The notes: a model not told the origin generated them from the sequence alone. DNA of 64,000 nt from Stictocephala bisonia (GCA_035578905.1 JAQJVL010000046.1:3346730-3410729); one strand, 5' to 3'; counted from the first letter of the stretch, positions 55,401 through 63,586 are shown. Numbers and translations are program-made.

Positions 55401-58400
55401 ACGGCCACCACACATACCTGAGTACTCCGCTCACTGATCTAAACTGAAGGGATATGTAAAGGTCTGTGAAAAAAGAGGTGGAATAAACTGTTTGTTTTTC
55501 GGACATCAAAGGTATTCTGGGAAGGTACACTTAGTATTAAAAATTTCTGAGGGTAAATTTAGATGTACAGTAAAAAATACACTCCTGACTGAACGTAGCG
55601 CTCAAGTGCGTGTTCTCATGGGTTAATTATGATCAGACATTGTTTGATCTAGTTAAAATTAGTTAAAAATGAAGGTCACTTGGGATAAGGTTTTGAGACT
55701 ATGGATCAATAAGTTTCAATCTGATTTTGAATCTTTTCAAAAGTTACGTAAATTTATCAATCCTATAGGTAATAAATCCAACAATGGGCAAAACAACTCA
55801 TATGAGTATATATGTTTTAATTAAAAAGGTCACTAAAAAGTGATGCCATACTCAGAAAATGTGCTTTTGATTTGTAAAATGGGTATCGGATATGAGTAAC
55901 CTATTTACCTGCATGTGGCAGTGTTTGCTAGTATCCACTGTTTGGAAGTTGTATGCTTCCTGTTTTCCATTCAGTGTAAAAGTGATGTTGGTTAAGACTC
56001 TTATTCTGCCGCACTTTAACTACTGTGACACCATAATCGATGATATGACTGTTAAGCTCTCGGACAAACTTGAATTGGCACAAAATTACTGCATTAAATT
56101 TATTTTTAACCTTCGTCGTGTGTATTGTTACACCATTTTTTCACTAAATATCTGTTTTGAAGTTGAAACAGCTTCAAGACTATCACACACTCACTATTCT
56201 TCATAAAGTTTTAAATGACAGAACTCCAAGCTACATGTCCGAGTGTTTCCAGTTCATTTCTGAAATAAGCATTAGAAACACTCGTCAGGGAGCCTTTTTA
56301 CTATGAGTCACAATTCATCGCACTGCCCTGTACAATAGATCTTTTACTACATCCGGATTATGCTGATTATGGAATATGCTCCCTCAAAATTATAGGCGAG
56401 GGTCCTCACTTCGGAGCAGAGCCTATTTTAGACCTATTTTAGCGGGACCTGTAGACGGGGCGGGCGGTTACGTTTGGTCTTCATGATTTGCGAGTGGTAT
56501 ATATGAGTGAAGGATGATTTGTGTTTTTGAAGAAATGTATTATTTTGTATATATATTAGTTATGATTTATAGTTATTTTTTGTTTTTGATATGTTCAGTT
56601 TTTTTTTTGTCGTTGTTGATTACTGATATGTTGCAATTGGTTTATATTGTATTAATAGTTATGTTTTGTATTATTTATATGATTAATTTTGATAACGTTA
56701 GGTGGTAGAGAAGACTGTATAGTCCTAACCTCACCTTATAAAATAAAATCAATTTTCATTTCATTTCATTACCTGCATCCATGAGATCAAGCTTTGTGAC
56801 TACTGCAAGAGTGCGTCGGCCATCCACATCTACGTCCCTTGCTAACTTGATACTTTCACTAGTAGCCATATCTGTGTTGGCCGTTACCACAGCTAAAATA
56901 ATTGAGTTAGGATTGCTTATATAATTTACTACCAATTGTTTTATTTCATGTTCTATATCTTCAGGTTGATCTCCAACTGGTACCTGAAATTAAATATTAA
57001 TCAAGAAATGATTTCAATGAGCATATTGGTTTGTTATCATTATATTGTTAATACGTAGTTTCACATTACAGTAAAGCCTTGTTATCCGACATTTCGTTTC
57101 AACCAACATACTTGTGCCAAAAACAATATTATAAAAATTGTCTGAAAACAATATAATGTATTATCGTTCGGCAATGATATAGTAAACATTTTACTCTTGA
57201 ACTCTTATTCAGTAGTTTTCTGACTAGTCACACGTATTACTGTATTAGTTTGTTGTATTAAAATTATATAACTTTACAGTATTTAATGCTGTAAAGTAAT
57301 TTTAAAAGGTTAATGCATTAGGATAGTTCGTTTTTGAAAAATTTCACAGTAAATTGTTTTTGTAATAAAAACTGAACAAGAGTTATTATTGTTTATATGG
57401 TACTGTAGTCTAAATTCTTAACAAAATTGATTTTTTAGTTATATTTGAAGTTTGACCAATCATTCCCTATTATCTGGTGTTTTTACTTATCCAACCAAAA
57501 TCATCAACGTTTACGTCAGATACATGATGTTTTTATTTATCCAACCAACATCATCAACGTTTACGTCAGATACGTGAGGCTCTGCTGGATTTGACTTGTA
57601 AGCCCCAAAGAATCTCTTATAATAAACTCAAATAGAATTGGCAGGTCAAGGTCAGGTTTAAAATAAACCAGCTGGAATTATTTGTCGTTCATAAACGCAA
57701 ACTAAATGGCGTGAGAGGACAGAGGATGTTTACTTCTCCCACCACAGTTCCCTTCCAGCGGCAGTGAGCTGCGAGGTACAGTCACGTACAAAATATATTA
57801 TATCAATGATGGTAAAATATTTTAACTATGCTTAAAACAAATTTAATTAAGTTTGGTGGAACTGACAATTACTCTAACGTTTAAACCATTAAGAATACTT
57901 CAATACAACTCAATTGATTAAACAACTAAATAGCAGATTCAATGTAAACACGGTAGAAAAGGGGATCATTGTTGTTATGACAGATCCATGCTTCTAGTAG
58001 TGACTGTACTAAGAACATATGACAGTGCATGGTGGGGGACAAATTCTGTCGCATGTGCGCTGTTTGCAGACCATCAAAAATGAATCGAATATTTGTGAAA
58101 TGTTTTTATTTTGAAACCAAACATTGTTTACAGTTAGACCAAAACAAGTTGATAAACTTTCATTTATAATTTTGTTTATTTATTTTTATAACTATTTATA
58201 TAAAAATTATTATTTATAAATAGTTTTATCTTTACAAGTAGGCTAATCATTGCTATGCCACGGGCCATAACAGAGTTTAGTTTTGTTATGTAGGGTTATT
58301 TTGAATTGTAAACAACAAAGCAGAAGGCGCAATACCAGCAGTCAATTAATGTTGACCTTGAACCGCCACTTCTATTTGAGTTTATTATAGTTACAGATGT

Positions 58401-61400
58401 TCTTTCACAGTGAGTTTATATGATACTTTCTAGTTGAAGTTTATTTTCAAGGAATCAATAAATCAACTATTTAACCATTTTTGTACAAGAGTGTTGATTT
58501 ACAGGCATGAATATATGTATAGATACTGTCTTTTCACAGTTTATTACATTTGTTGTGGAAATAAATATCTGGAACTTGCCAGTTATAGGTAATATTCACA
58601 CGCCTGTTCTGTGCTGGCAAAGCCTGAAGTCTGGCGTCATTACAGAAACAATAAAAACAAATTTTTTACAGCTAAAAATTGCTATACCATTCTCTTGGTC
58701 GAATTAAAAAATGGACAAAGACAAACTTGGGATAACAATTAAGGCTGTTTGGTCAAAAAATTTGTTCAATTTTTTTTCGATTGCAATGTCTTTACATCAA
58801 TTATTATACACCTTCCAAGTAGTTCTTTCATTAAAATTTTAAATACATCACCTCAAAGATGCAAATTTGGGCTTTATTGGTACATACTCCATTAAGAAAC
58901 TATTACTCCAATTATTCCCAAATTTGAAAAACAGACCCTCAGAGAATTGGTCTTAATCAACATTTATTTTAAATGATGTAATTTTCCCACAAATTAGCAA
59001 ATTTGATTTTAAATAATTAATTTGATATGTTTGTTTATATTCTAATACAACTAGAAATACAACATTGTGTAGGGCATCTTATGCTTTTTAATAACCCCCA
59101 ATTTAAAAAATTGTTTAACTTTGTATACTTAATTGGAAATTGCACTTTTACCTGAATGTTAGACAACAATCCACTTCTATTCACACACAGTGCAAGACAC
59201 GGCACCTGCAGGCTCGCACTTCAACGATTTCCTGCTATTATACCCCCCCCCATCCCAAGATGGGATAGGGTTGAGTGTAATTTTACCAGCTTATCTATCC
59301 GTATAATTAAGAAAATCAGCTTTATTTTCACGTTAATACTGTCAATACCTTTATGATTAATTGATAAATACAAAATCACAGGTCCAAATTGAACTGTTCA
59401 AAAGTAATTAATTGGGAAAGAAATGGTGAACCAAACCAGTATTTTTTCAAATGTTTCCTTTACTTTTTTTAGGCTTCCTTGGTAAAATCAAGCCATTATA
59501 TAATAAAAGGCAACAGAATAAACTATCTTCAAGATTGCAGGATACACTTAAACTTACAATATTAATAATACTATCTATTTTAATATTAGTGATAATAATT
59601 GGTTTTGTATTTTTGTTAATTATTTCAATAGGTTTAATAATTTATACTTAATCTGTTACAGTTATAACAAAACAATCTTGAAATAAAAAAAAAAAAAAAC
59701 GAACGGCAAATTCTTGAACATCAAATAAACAGAAATGCCTTATCAAAAATCATAATAATTGATCTGCTTCCACTGACTAATAAATGGAGTACATTTTTTC
59801 AGTTTTTGTTCTCCACCGTTATATCTTTTGTTATCAGTGACCCTTCCTTATCACCTCCAGTCTGTAAAATGCCTAGAGTCAATGCTAATTTGGCATTTCT
59901 TTATTGAACACACAAAGCAATAAGAATTATGGTTATCATCAGTTTCCTAGATTACACTTTAATCCAAATTTTCAGCAAAATGCTCTCAAAAGAATCAATC
60001 CATAAGACATATGGAATTGAAAAAAGGCTAAAAAGGCTAAATCTGATGGTATGTTGAGGCAATTTTCCTCTTGCCTTCTCAGTTTAACCCTTGATTATAT
60101 ACACCTACAATAGATAAACCATCTAATAATGGTGTGTCAGTAATTTAGTTAGTTAGTGAGGCCCGCAACCACAGCTGGTTTAAAATGCATTACATTTACA
60201 TGGGACTACACTAGCGCACCACAATGGACCACAAAAACAGCTGATATTTTGAGACTCAAATTTTAACAGTGGATGGGAAATCTATAAGTGTATAAAATCA
60301 ATGGTTTAACACAGTTGAAAGAAATAAATTTAAAAATTCAATGCTGTTAGTACTTAAATCTATGCTGCTTGCAAGTACAGGTATGATGTTTGATTCTACT
60401 GCATCGTTTGATTGCAATATTCTTATTTTTCCCTTTTTTTTGCAAGGTTTGCTGTGAATTTATAATTGTTTTATATACATATCATATTTATCTGTACAGT
60501 ATGCTTCTCACATTTTTAGCATGAATCTCATAGAATGTAGCTTGACAGCCTGTGATATTTTGTATTGTTGACTGGTCGGATGAAACCATTGCAATCATAC
60601 TTTTAAGCCGGCCACACACTATCTAGCCGAGTACTAATTGACAGCTCATCTGCTCTGTTCGGAGTTACGAGGCAATTTTGTCACAACATTATCACCTCAA
60701 GCCGAGCGGCAAGCCAAGTATCACCTTGTGACATTTTGGCCGAACCACAACTCTGGTAAAGTACATTGACTACAGATCACGTGCTTTAATTCAATTTCAA
60801 GTCCTGAGTGTTATTTTGTTTTGTGTATAATGTTCTATAGTTTCACTTTCTACATGTCTAGTTCACAGACAATACCATCCGCAGCTTGCATTTATCTTCA
60901 ATTAGTAACAATTAAAAAAAGGAGAGGAGAAAGAAATGTTGGTGGTAAAAAATGGCAGTTTCTACCATTATTACGCTAACTTTGAAGTTTCAGCATGTAA
61001 GCAATATATACAATAATTTTACCTGCAAGACATCTAAATCCCACAAGAGAGCGGCTTTTGTAACCCCTGATAAATACTATGCATCTTCTTCACTCCATCG
61101 CTGGACCTATAATTACTTTACGCCTATTAAAACTACACTAAACTTATTTTAAGTAATACAAAACTAACTAAAAAAAACACAGACAGTAAAACATAAGTGG
61201 TAGGTGTAGCTTGATACGCTGATATTTTGGTGTTATGAAAGGAAGTTATGGAACGATGTTATGAACATGCCGAGCCTGAGCCGTAACTTTCCTTTGATGT
61301 GTCAGGGAAAAACCGACAACAGATAGTTCGGGGCTCTACTCCCCCAAATGCTCGCCACGAGGCTCATCTCGGCGCTCGGATCCACTATACACTATCGTAA

Positions 61401-63586
61401 CATGTCAAAATGTTATGCGACAGTGTTACGCGCTTGGCTTGGTAGTCTGTGGCGGGCTTTAGGGGCTTAAGGAAGTTGGTAGCAATTTATATTAACTCTT
61501 TCAAGTGAATAATGGTAAACTAAGGAGAATCCAATAGCATATGAAACATGCTTAAACTGTGCCTGAGTAGAAGGCAAACAATCATAATGGTTTGAGGTAG
61601 ACAGAGGGATGACACTGACACGTCAGCTATCACTTACTTACTCTTCCAAATATTGAAATATATAGTATAACAAAGAAAGTCAAAAATAGTACTCTATTCA
61701 AGGCCATACATTTTATTGTGTATGCTGATGATATCTTAATTTGAGAAGGAGATCAAGATAGACTACAAGAACAAATATTAAAACGGAAGCCAGCAATTAA
61801 AAAAAGAGGAATAAGTTTAAGAGAAAAATGAGACAACGAAAATAGAAAAAAAATGGGCCAGCCGGTGGCCAAGCAGGCTAAGGCATCAGGACTTTGATCT
61901 TGGATTAGAGATAGTGCAGGTGCGAATCAAGCCTTGACTGGAAGTATTTATCAGTAATGTTTACCTTGTACTGTACTGGTTCGTCCCTGTACTCTGTATG
62001 AATAAGTTCCCAGCACAGATCATTAGTTAAAAAAAAAATAAAAATAGAGAAAAAGTTAGTGTATGGGGAATGGTTGGAGTAAGGGTAAGGATCGGCCTCA
62101 CCTTTTTCTAAAAATAAAAAAGATGATAAGCAGAAATAATTTTAAAATGGCACAAAATGAAGTTAGTTTTACCAAGAGAAAACAACAATGGAGAGAACAG
62201 GACACCAGATATGAAAACAGCCTTTCTCACATATGTTTAAAATTTGAATATTTTCTGAAAATTTGTATAAATATGATTATTATCAATTTGGTGATGATGA
62301 AATTTTTAATGAAATTATGAGGTAAATTTTCTACAACCTTTATAAATGATCTGATGGTTTGGTCTATGTAAAGCTTCAAACAATTGTTACAGTGTTACAG
62401 TTTATTTTATAAACACTTGTGGTCTCCCTCAAGATTGTTACTTTTAGTAATCTCGGAGAGGAGACAGAACATTTAGAGAAACATACTAAACCTAAAGTAA
62501 ATTTATTAGTCCTTAATCTTCTTCGTACATAGTCAAATGCATTTGCACAATTCAATATGAATTTACATTAAATTATGAAATCATGCACAAAACTTTGGCT
62601 GTATATCACAATTGAGGCAATCAGTTATTTTGGCACTATAAAACTCTTTTCAAATATTGGTCATTAAAGAAATTGTGTTCTCCGATTAACCCATTGTGGA
62701 CTAAGAAAACTCAAGGTGCGCTGTGCCTAAAATATTTGCTGCACCAGCGAGTCCCATATACGGCTCACCACACTCCCAACATTTAACATTCTGCTATCAT
62801 TCACTGCATTTCTTTATTACTTTAAAAAGACGTGTATTGGTATTGATTTATAATGAATATTCTTAAGACACTTATTTACTCAAAATAAATTTATTCGTGA
62901 ACATAAATCATCTCCCACAGTGAAGCAATGTGTTTGAATGTTTCTCGCTTACTGCAACAAACAGTGATCTACCAGAGTTGAATATAAATACAATACAAAT
63001 GAGTGAGTGCAATCAAATGATTTCTAGCAACATCAATAAGAATTACAAGCAGTGTGTGTTAAAGACATATTGCAGGGTATGCGTATTTTGGCCTCTGGTC
63101 CCCTGTCCGTGATGATGCACATGCTGCGTCTCTCACCCGCAGTGGGTTTACTTCATGGCATTGGGACACAAAAGAGGTTGACAAGTAACGAAAGTTCCTA
63201 GCAAGAATCAACCAACATATCTCCCTGGTGGACCCGTGCATTTTTTGTGAGGATTTTTTGCTCTTCGTTAGGAGCTACAACAGTAACAGAAATGTATTTT
63301 AAAGAATAGTCTCCTTAAAAGGTTTTGTACTGCAGACTTTGATATGCCTAAAATTGGTAACTAAAATTTCTAAGTACCTTTGTAAGTCCAGGCAGATCAA
63401 CCAAAGCAAGGTTCAAGACTGATGTTGAATATATTTTAAGTACAATAGGTTCTGCACAGACTCCTTTGTTGTGACCTGCTTTCCGGTTTGTTTCCTGTTC
63501 TATCTCATTTCGAATTTCATTGAAGTCTGTAAAGATTTTTCCTTTTGTGTGAAGAAACTTTCCCCATTCCTCAAGAGTTAATGTTC
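31370..63586 (-). CDS. Drp1: Dynamin-related protein 1 (Drp1/DNM1L), 3' eleven exons, 5' end outside window
   Basis: Large GTPase that assembles on mitochondria and peroxisomes and constricts them for fission (family knowledge). Eleven exons on the - strand join in frame to 650 residues ending EIRETHMW. Domain order in this partial protein: GTPase domain with G3 DLPG (about 64-67), G4 TKLD and G5 VNRSQ; middle/stalk region with the near-invariant [11 protein letters not shown]; a variable B-insert; and the GED with QSELV and AQRRKEA. There is no PH domain or proline-rich tail, which separates it from classical dynamin. The P-loop and switch I exons are missing to the right of 64000. All junctions are GT-AG and phase-consistent. 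The introns (362 to 6394 bp) are full of transposons. Confidence 0.96.
32060..32271 (-). CDS. Drp1: Drp1 exon (GED)
   Basis: Finishes a split Glu codon and encodes [19 protein letters not shown] through [12 protein letters not shown], the GTPase effector domain. Acceptor tttttttag, donor gtaact. Confidence 0.95.
32449..32832. mobile_element. pogo-like MITE in Drp1 intron
   Basis: Left GTGGAACCCCTGCAATCCAAC and right (inverted) TAGAACCCCTCTAATCCGACC, TA at both sides. The ends match the CAGTAGAACCCCTCTAATCCG motif common in insect pogo-type MITEs. Apparent open frames across it are spurious. Confidence 0.65.
34708..34987 (-). CDS. Drp1: Drp1 exon (variable B-insert with SPQK and RKLS sites)
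   Basis: 93 codons, low complexity in the first two thirds (Ser/Thr/Pro-rich), then [14 protein letters not shown] and [16 protein letters not shown]. These align with the mammalian regulatory Ser616 (SPQK, proline-directed kinases) and Ser637 (RKLS, PKA/calcineurin) contexts. Regulation at these sites in this species is inferred from conservation. Confidence 0.94.
35113..37785. mobile_element. 2.67-kb DNA transposon with CCTTA target duplication, in Drp1 intron
   Basis: Terminal inverted repeats CAGGGTGGCTACTCA at both ends (15 bp identical) flanked by the direct 5-bp repeat CCTTA (35108-35112, 37786-37790). Next to the ends are repeated aaattcaagca-ttcaaggttttttc-type stretches. The interior holds a tandem duplication of about 474 bp (about 35810-36750). 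No transposase-like frame is recognised; superfamily unassigned. Confidence 0.8.
35810..36755. repeat. Tandem duplication, about 474-bp period, inside transposon
   Basis: Two diverged units: cctaaccaaacataac occurs at 35886 and 36360, and the flanking blocks (acgaat-cataatt, gcctgaaaaat, tactcaacaaa, cctg-acggcct, tataatgatcgc, cgcgaaagtagttttt) recur in the same order. Confidence 0.75.
38674..38830 (+). pseudogene. Possible pogo/jerky-type transposase N-terminal relic
   Basis: Reads [32 protein letters not shown] in one frame, resembling the MAEKRKxxxLTI...L..GxSVxKLA helix-turn-helix start of pogo/CENP-B-type transposases. It lies just left of the pogo-like MITE at 38936. Several stops; similarity is short. 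Confidence 0.3.
38936..39633. mobile_element. pogo-like MITE in Drp1 intron
   Basis: Starts CAGTAAAACCCTGATTATCGG after TA and ends, inverted, CTGTAAAACCCTGATTAATCGG before TA. The CAGT-AAACC...ATCGG pattern and TA flanks are typical of pogo/Tigger-type elements of the Tc1-mariner superfamily. No transposase inside. Confidence 0.75.
39935..40141 (-). CDS. Drp1: Drp1 exon (stalk end and variable region start)
   Basis: 69 codons: the conserved [19 protein letters not shown], then a divergent acidic/basic stretch that starts the variable B-insert. Acceptor ataacag, donor gtaaaa. Confidence 0.94.
41500..41930 (-). mobile_element. RT C-terminal fragment of a non-LTR element
   Basis: Reads [20 protein letters not shown] and [14 protein letters not shown], the FNKLPxxIRN block that ends jockey/CR1 RT proteins, with A-rich sequence near 41500 as a possible 3' end. 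Lies in the Drp1 intron between exons at 39935 and 43171, head-to-head with another fragment. Confidence 0.5.
42020..42290 (+). mobile_element. RT thumb fragment of a non-LTR element
   Basis: Reads [36 protein letters not shown] and [16 protein letters not shown], a well-known block following the RT catalytic domain (…YxxxxxPHxxYGIxxWG…[10 protein letters not shown]). A few substitutions and a stop after 42258. In a Drp1 intron. Confidence 0.65.
42405..43045. mobile_element. TTAA-flanked piggyBac-type MITE in Drp1 intron
   Basis: TTAA at 42405-42408 and 43042-43045, with identical 14-bp TIRs CCCTTTTAGTGCCA. The right end carries the sub-terminal palindrome acgtccggataacaggacgt, clearly related to that of the copy at 157-821. 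No ORF. Confidence 0.85.
43171..43386 (-). CDS. Drp1: Drp1 exon (stalk)
   Basis: 72 codons from [18 protein letters not shown] to [10 protein letters not shown]. Contains the conserved [16 protein letters not shown] stretch. Acceptor gtccag, donor gtaatt. Confidence 0.95.
44049..44295. mobile_element. Foldback MITE in Drp1 intron
   Basis: Arms of about 85 bp: left agtatattaggcgagatagg, right the inverse of agtatattaggagagatagg, with matching gcatcagcaaacttacc, agaagacaa and agtagtaaacaaatac blocks. Spacer about 80 bp. A single related arm lies at 48982-49030. Confidence 0.7.
44554..45656. mobile_element. TTAA-flanked MITE in Drp1 intron
   Basis: TTAA ends with TIRs CACTTTGGCTGTTC (left) and CCCTTTGGCTGTTC (right, reverse complement), 13 of 14 identical. 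The right end has a palindrome around aacgatatatcgtt. AT-rich, non-coding interior. Confidence 0.75.
46014..46164 (-). CDS. Drp1: Drp1 exon (stalk)
   Basis: Completes the split Leu codon, then encodes [19 protein letters not shown] through [13 protein letters not shown], 50 codons. Strongly conserved Drp1 stalk sequence. Acceptor ctgcag, donor gtgagg. Confidence 0.95.
46440..46640 (-). mobile_element. Non-LTR RT C-terminal fragment
   Basis: Reads [20 protein letters not shown] and [13 protein letters not shown]. The QTMDHIVxECPL...WLDxL motif is the zinc-binding C-terminus of many insect jockey/R1-type reverse transcriptases. Short and truncated; in the Drp1 intron next to the C-rich minisatellite. 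Confidence 0.6.
46917..47198 (-). repeat. 36-bp minisatellite array, opposite orientation (Drp1 intron)
   Basis: About 7.5 units of the same monomer, C-rich on + and G-rich on -. Inverted relative to the array at 47597-48275, with about 400 bp between. Units contain CCCACCCACCCGCCC. G-rich in the Drp1 pre-mRNA. Confidence 0.9.
47597..48275 (+). repeat. 36-bp G-rich minisatellite array with G-quadruplex motifs (Drp1 intron)
   Basis: About 18 units of a 36-bp monomer, consensus order GTGGGTCAATACCACTGTAC + GTGTATGGGTGGGCGG. About six monomer joints contain an exact four-run G-tract with 1-nt loops, such as GGGTGGGCGGGTGGG. The array is interrupted at about 47990-48060 by an unrelated 70-bp stretch. 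Since 36 is divisible by 3, several frames on both strands stay open as 12-residue repeats; they are not genes. Antisense to Drp1, so C-rich in the Drp1 pre-mRNA. Confidence 0.9.
49066..49306. mobile_element. Possible MITE with 15-bp inverted ends, in Drp1 intron
   Basis: TTCAACTAAAAAGGT at 49066-49080 and its exact inverse at 49292-49306. The interior has many ggttagg/cctaacc runs, themselves partly inverted. No target duplication checked. Confidence 0.45.
49730..49893 (-). CDS. Drp1: Drp1 exon (stalk)
   Basis: Encodes [18 protein letters not shown] through [14 protein letters not shown] and two bases of a split Leu codon. Matches the Drp1 stalk. The intron to the previous exon is only 362 bp, the shortest in the gene. 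Confidence 0.94.
50256..50402 (-). CDS. Drp1: Drp1 exon (start of stalk)
   Basis: 49 codons starting [18 protein letters not shown] and ending [14 protein letters not shown], the most conserved stretch of the Drp1 middle domain. Acceptor tttcag, donor gtagcc. Confidence 0.95.
51108..51326. mobile_element. Small MITE, copy 1, with 7-bp target duplication
   Basis: 219 bp, in the Drp1 intron. Ends CCTTGATTATATACAC and, inverted, CATTGATTTTATACAC. Flanked by ACTATAG on both sides (51101-51107 and 51327-51333). The interior is over 85% similar by eye to the copy at 60089-60303. Non-coding. Confidence 0.8.
51603..51645 (-). repeat. Single 36-bp minisatellite unit
   Basis: CAACCCACCCTCCCATACAT + GCACATTGGTATT is one unit in C-rich orientation, in the Drp1 intron. 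Confidence 0.5.
51809..51872. repeat. TA microsatellite
   Basis: About 60 bp of (TA)n with interruptions, in a Drp1 intron. Confidence 0.8.
52054..52217. repeat. 64-bp tandem repeat, 2.6 units
   Basis: Units start at 52054, 52118 and 52182 and share catcctagtcaccgtctacc and ctcccgagtat. Non-coding, next to the minisatellite pieces in the Drp1 intron. Confidence 0.8.
52216..52347. repeat. 36-bp minisatellite, two units each way meeting in a palindrome
   Basis: C-rich units (cccacccacccacacaaaca, cagtggtattgacc) change to G-rich units at about 52290-52315. The junction cccatacaacgtacgtgtat + ggg is a near-palindrome. Preceded by a separate 64-bp tandem repeat. Confidence 0.75.
52731..54169. 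mobile_element. DNA element with long (~165 bp) inverted repeats, in Drp1 intron
   Basis: The left arm 52731-52894 begins ACAGGGTGTTCCAAAAGTCT; the right arm 54003-54169 is its imperfect inverse ending GACTTTTGGAACACTCTGT. Shared inner blocks include gtccagcagcaatgtgca and cactacctt-gtaggg. AT-rich interior without coding sequence. No clear target duplication. Confidence 0.7.
54380..54480 (-). CDS. Drp1: Drp1 exon (GTPase domain, G5)
   Basis: A 101-bp exon completing the split Gly codon and encoding [11 protein letters not shown] through [14 protein letters not shown], the G5 region. Acceptor ttacag above 54480, donor gtagat below 54380. Confidence 0.95.
54684..55626 (-). mobile_element. piggyBac derivative with transposase remnant, in Drp1 intron
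   Basis: TTAA at 54684-54687 and 55623-55626 with TIRs sharing GAGAACACGCAC. Inside, the - strand at about 55275-55010 reads [34 protein letters not shown] and [10 protein letters not shown] with stops, resembling the acidic N-terminal region of piggyBac transposases. Catalytic domains are deleted, so it is non-autonomous. Confidence 0.7.
55880..56771 (+). mobile_element. CR1-like retrotransposon 3' fragment ending at Drp1 splice donor
   Basis: Reads [50 protein letters not shown] and (frame-shifted) ISIRNTRQG, the RT C-terminus, followed by GC-richer 3' UTR and a tail of ATTTC repeats (about 56745-56770). The tail ends a few bases from the Drp1 exon at 56773-56983, so the intron's first bases are almost entirely transposon. 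Confidence 0.7.
56773..56983 (-). CDS. Drp1: Drp1 exon (GTPase domain, G4)
   Basis: Encodes [15 protein letters not shown] through [11 protein letters not shown] plus the first base of a split Gly codon. Includes the dynamin signature VPVGDQP and G4 TKLD. The donor gtaatg at 56772 is directly followed by the microsatellite tail of a retrotransposon. Confidence 0.95.
57071..57100. repeat. pogo-like terminal repeat, left end only
   Basis: CAGTAAAGCCTTGTTATCCGACA resembles the left TIR of the pogo-like element at 38936. Possible partners downstream are too diverged to call. Confidence 0.35.
57478..57577. repeat. 50-bp tandem duplication
   Basis: Two 50-bp units differing at about three positions (tgtttttacttatccaacca... 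/ tgtttttatttatccaacca...), ending tttacgtcagatacatga / cgtga. In the longest Drp1 intron. Confidence 0.8.
57619..58388. mobile_element. Possible TIR element in Drp1 intron
   Basis: The left block ataataaactcaaatagaat...ggtcaaggtca (57619-57653) is inverted at 58351-58388 with few mismatches. About 770 bp, no coding sequence recognised. Confidence 0.5.
58389..60080. other. Drp1 intron sequence, nothing recognised
   Basis: AT-rich intron. Short open frames at 58507, 59156 and 59451 are Ile/Leu-rich and lack motifs or supporting context. Confidence 0.4.
60089..60303. mobile_element. Small MITE, copy 2, with 7-bp target duplication
   Basis: 215 bp, in a different Drp1 intron, same orientation as copy 1. 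Flanked by GTTTAAC on both sides (60082-60088 and 60304-60310). Shares gaggcccgcaaccacagct and caatggaccacaaaaacagc with copy 1. Confidence 0.8.
60304..61689. other. Drp1 intron sequence, nothing recognised
   Basis: A GC-richer stretch at about 60605-60745 and 61210-61460 has repeated gccgag/ctcggc words that may be two inverted ends of an unassigned element (gccggccacacactatctag near 60607; gtctgtggcgggctttagg near 61445). Not confident enough to call an element. Confidence 0.3.
61690..62070 (+). mobile_element. RT fragment with YADDILI, interrupted by a SINE
   Basis: Reads [28 protein letters not shown] and [11 protein letters not shown]. This is the catalytic box and following helix of an RTE/LOA-like RT with two stops. 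A tRNA-derived SINE is inserted at about 61854; the RT-like frame seems to resume after it. Confidence 0.6.
61854..62042 (+). mobile_element. tRNA-derived SINE
   Basis: Contains a perfect RNA polymerase III A box TGGCCAAGCAGG (61866-61877) and a B box GGTGCGAATCA (61919-61929; 9 of 11 to GGTTCGANTCC) spaced as in tRNA, a non-tRNA body and an A-rich tail near 62030. The head resembles a tRNA-Leu-type A arm. Similar A-rich sequence (AAAATAGAAAAA / AAAATAGAGAAAAA) on both sides is consistent with a target duplication. Confidence 0.7.
63065..63240 (+). pseudogene. Possible hAT/TTF-type zinc finger relic
   Basis: Reads TYCRVCVFW and, in the next frame, [20 protein letters not shown] + HWDTKEVDK, recalling the CxxC...GFxxWxxxxxxxxxHExS region of TTF-type (ZMYM/hAT) transposase fingers. 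Weak and broken; could be chance. Confidence 0.28.
63378..63586 (-). CDS. Drp1: Drp1 exon (GTPase domain, G3)
   Basis: Encodes 69 complete codons from [16 protein letters not shown] to LVDLPGLTK after two bases that finish a codon from an upstream exon. Acceptor attacag sits at 63587 and above; donor gtactta starts at 63377 going down. Contains the DLPG G3 motif. Corresponds to human residues after the switch I region. Confidence 0.95.
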
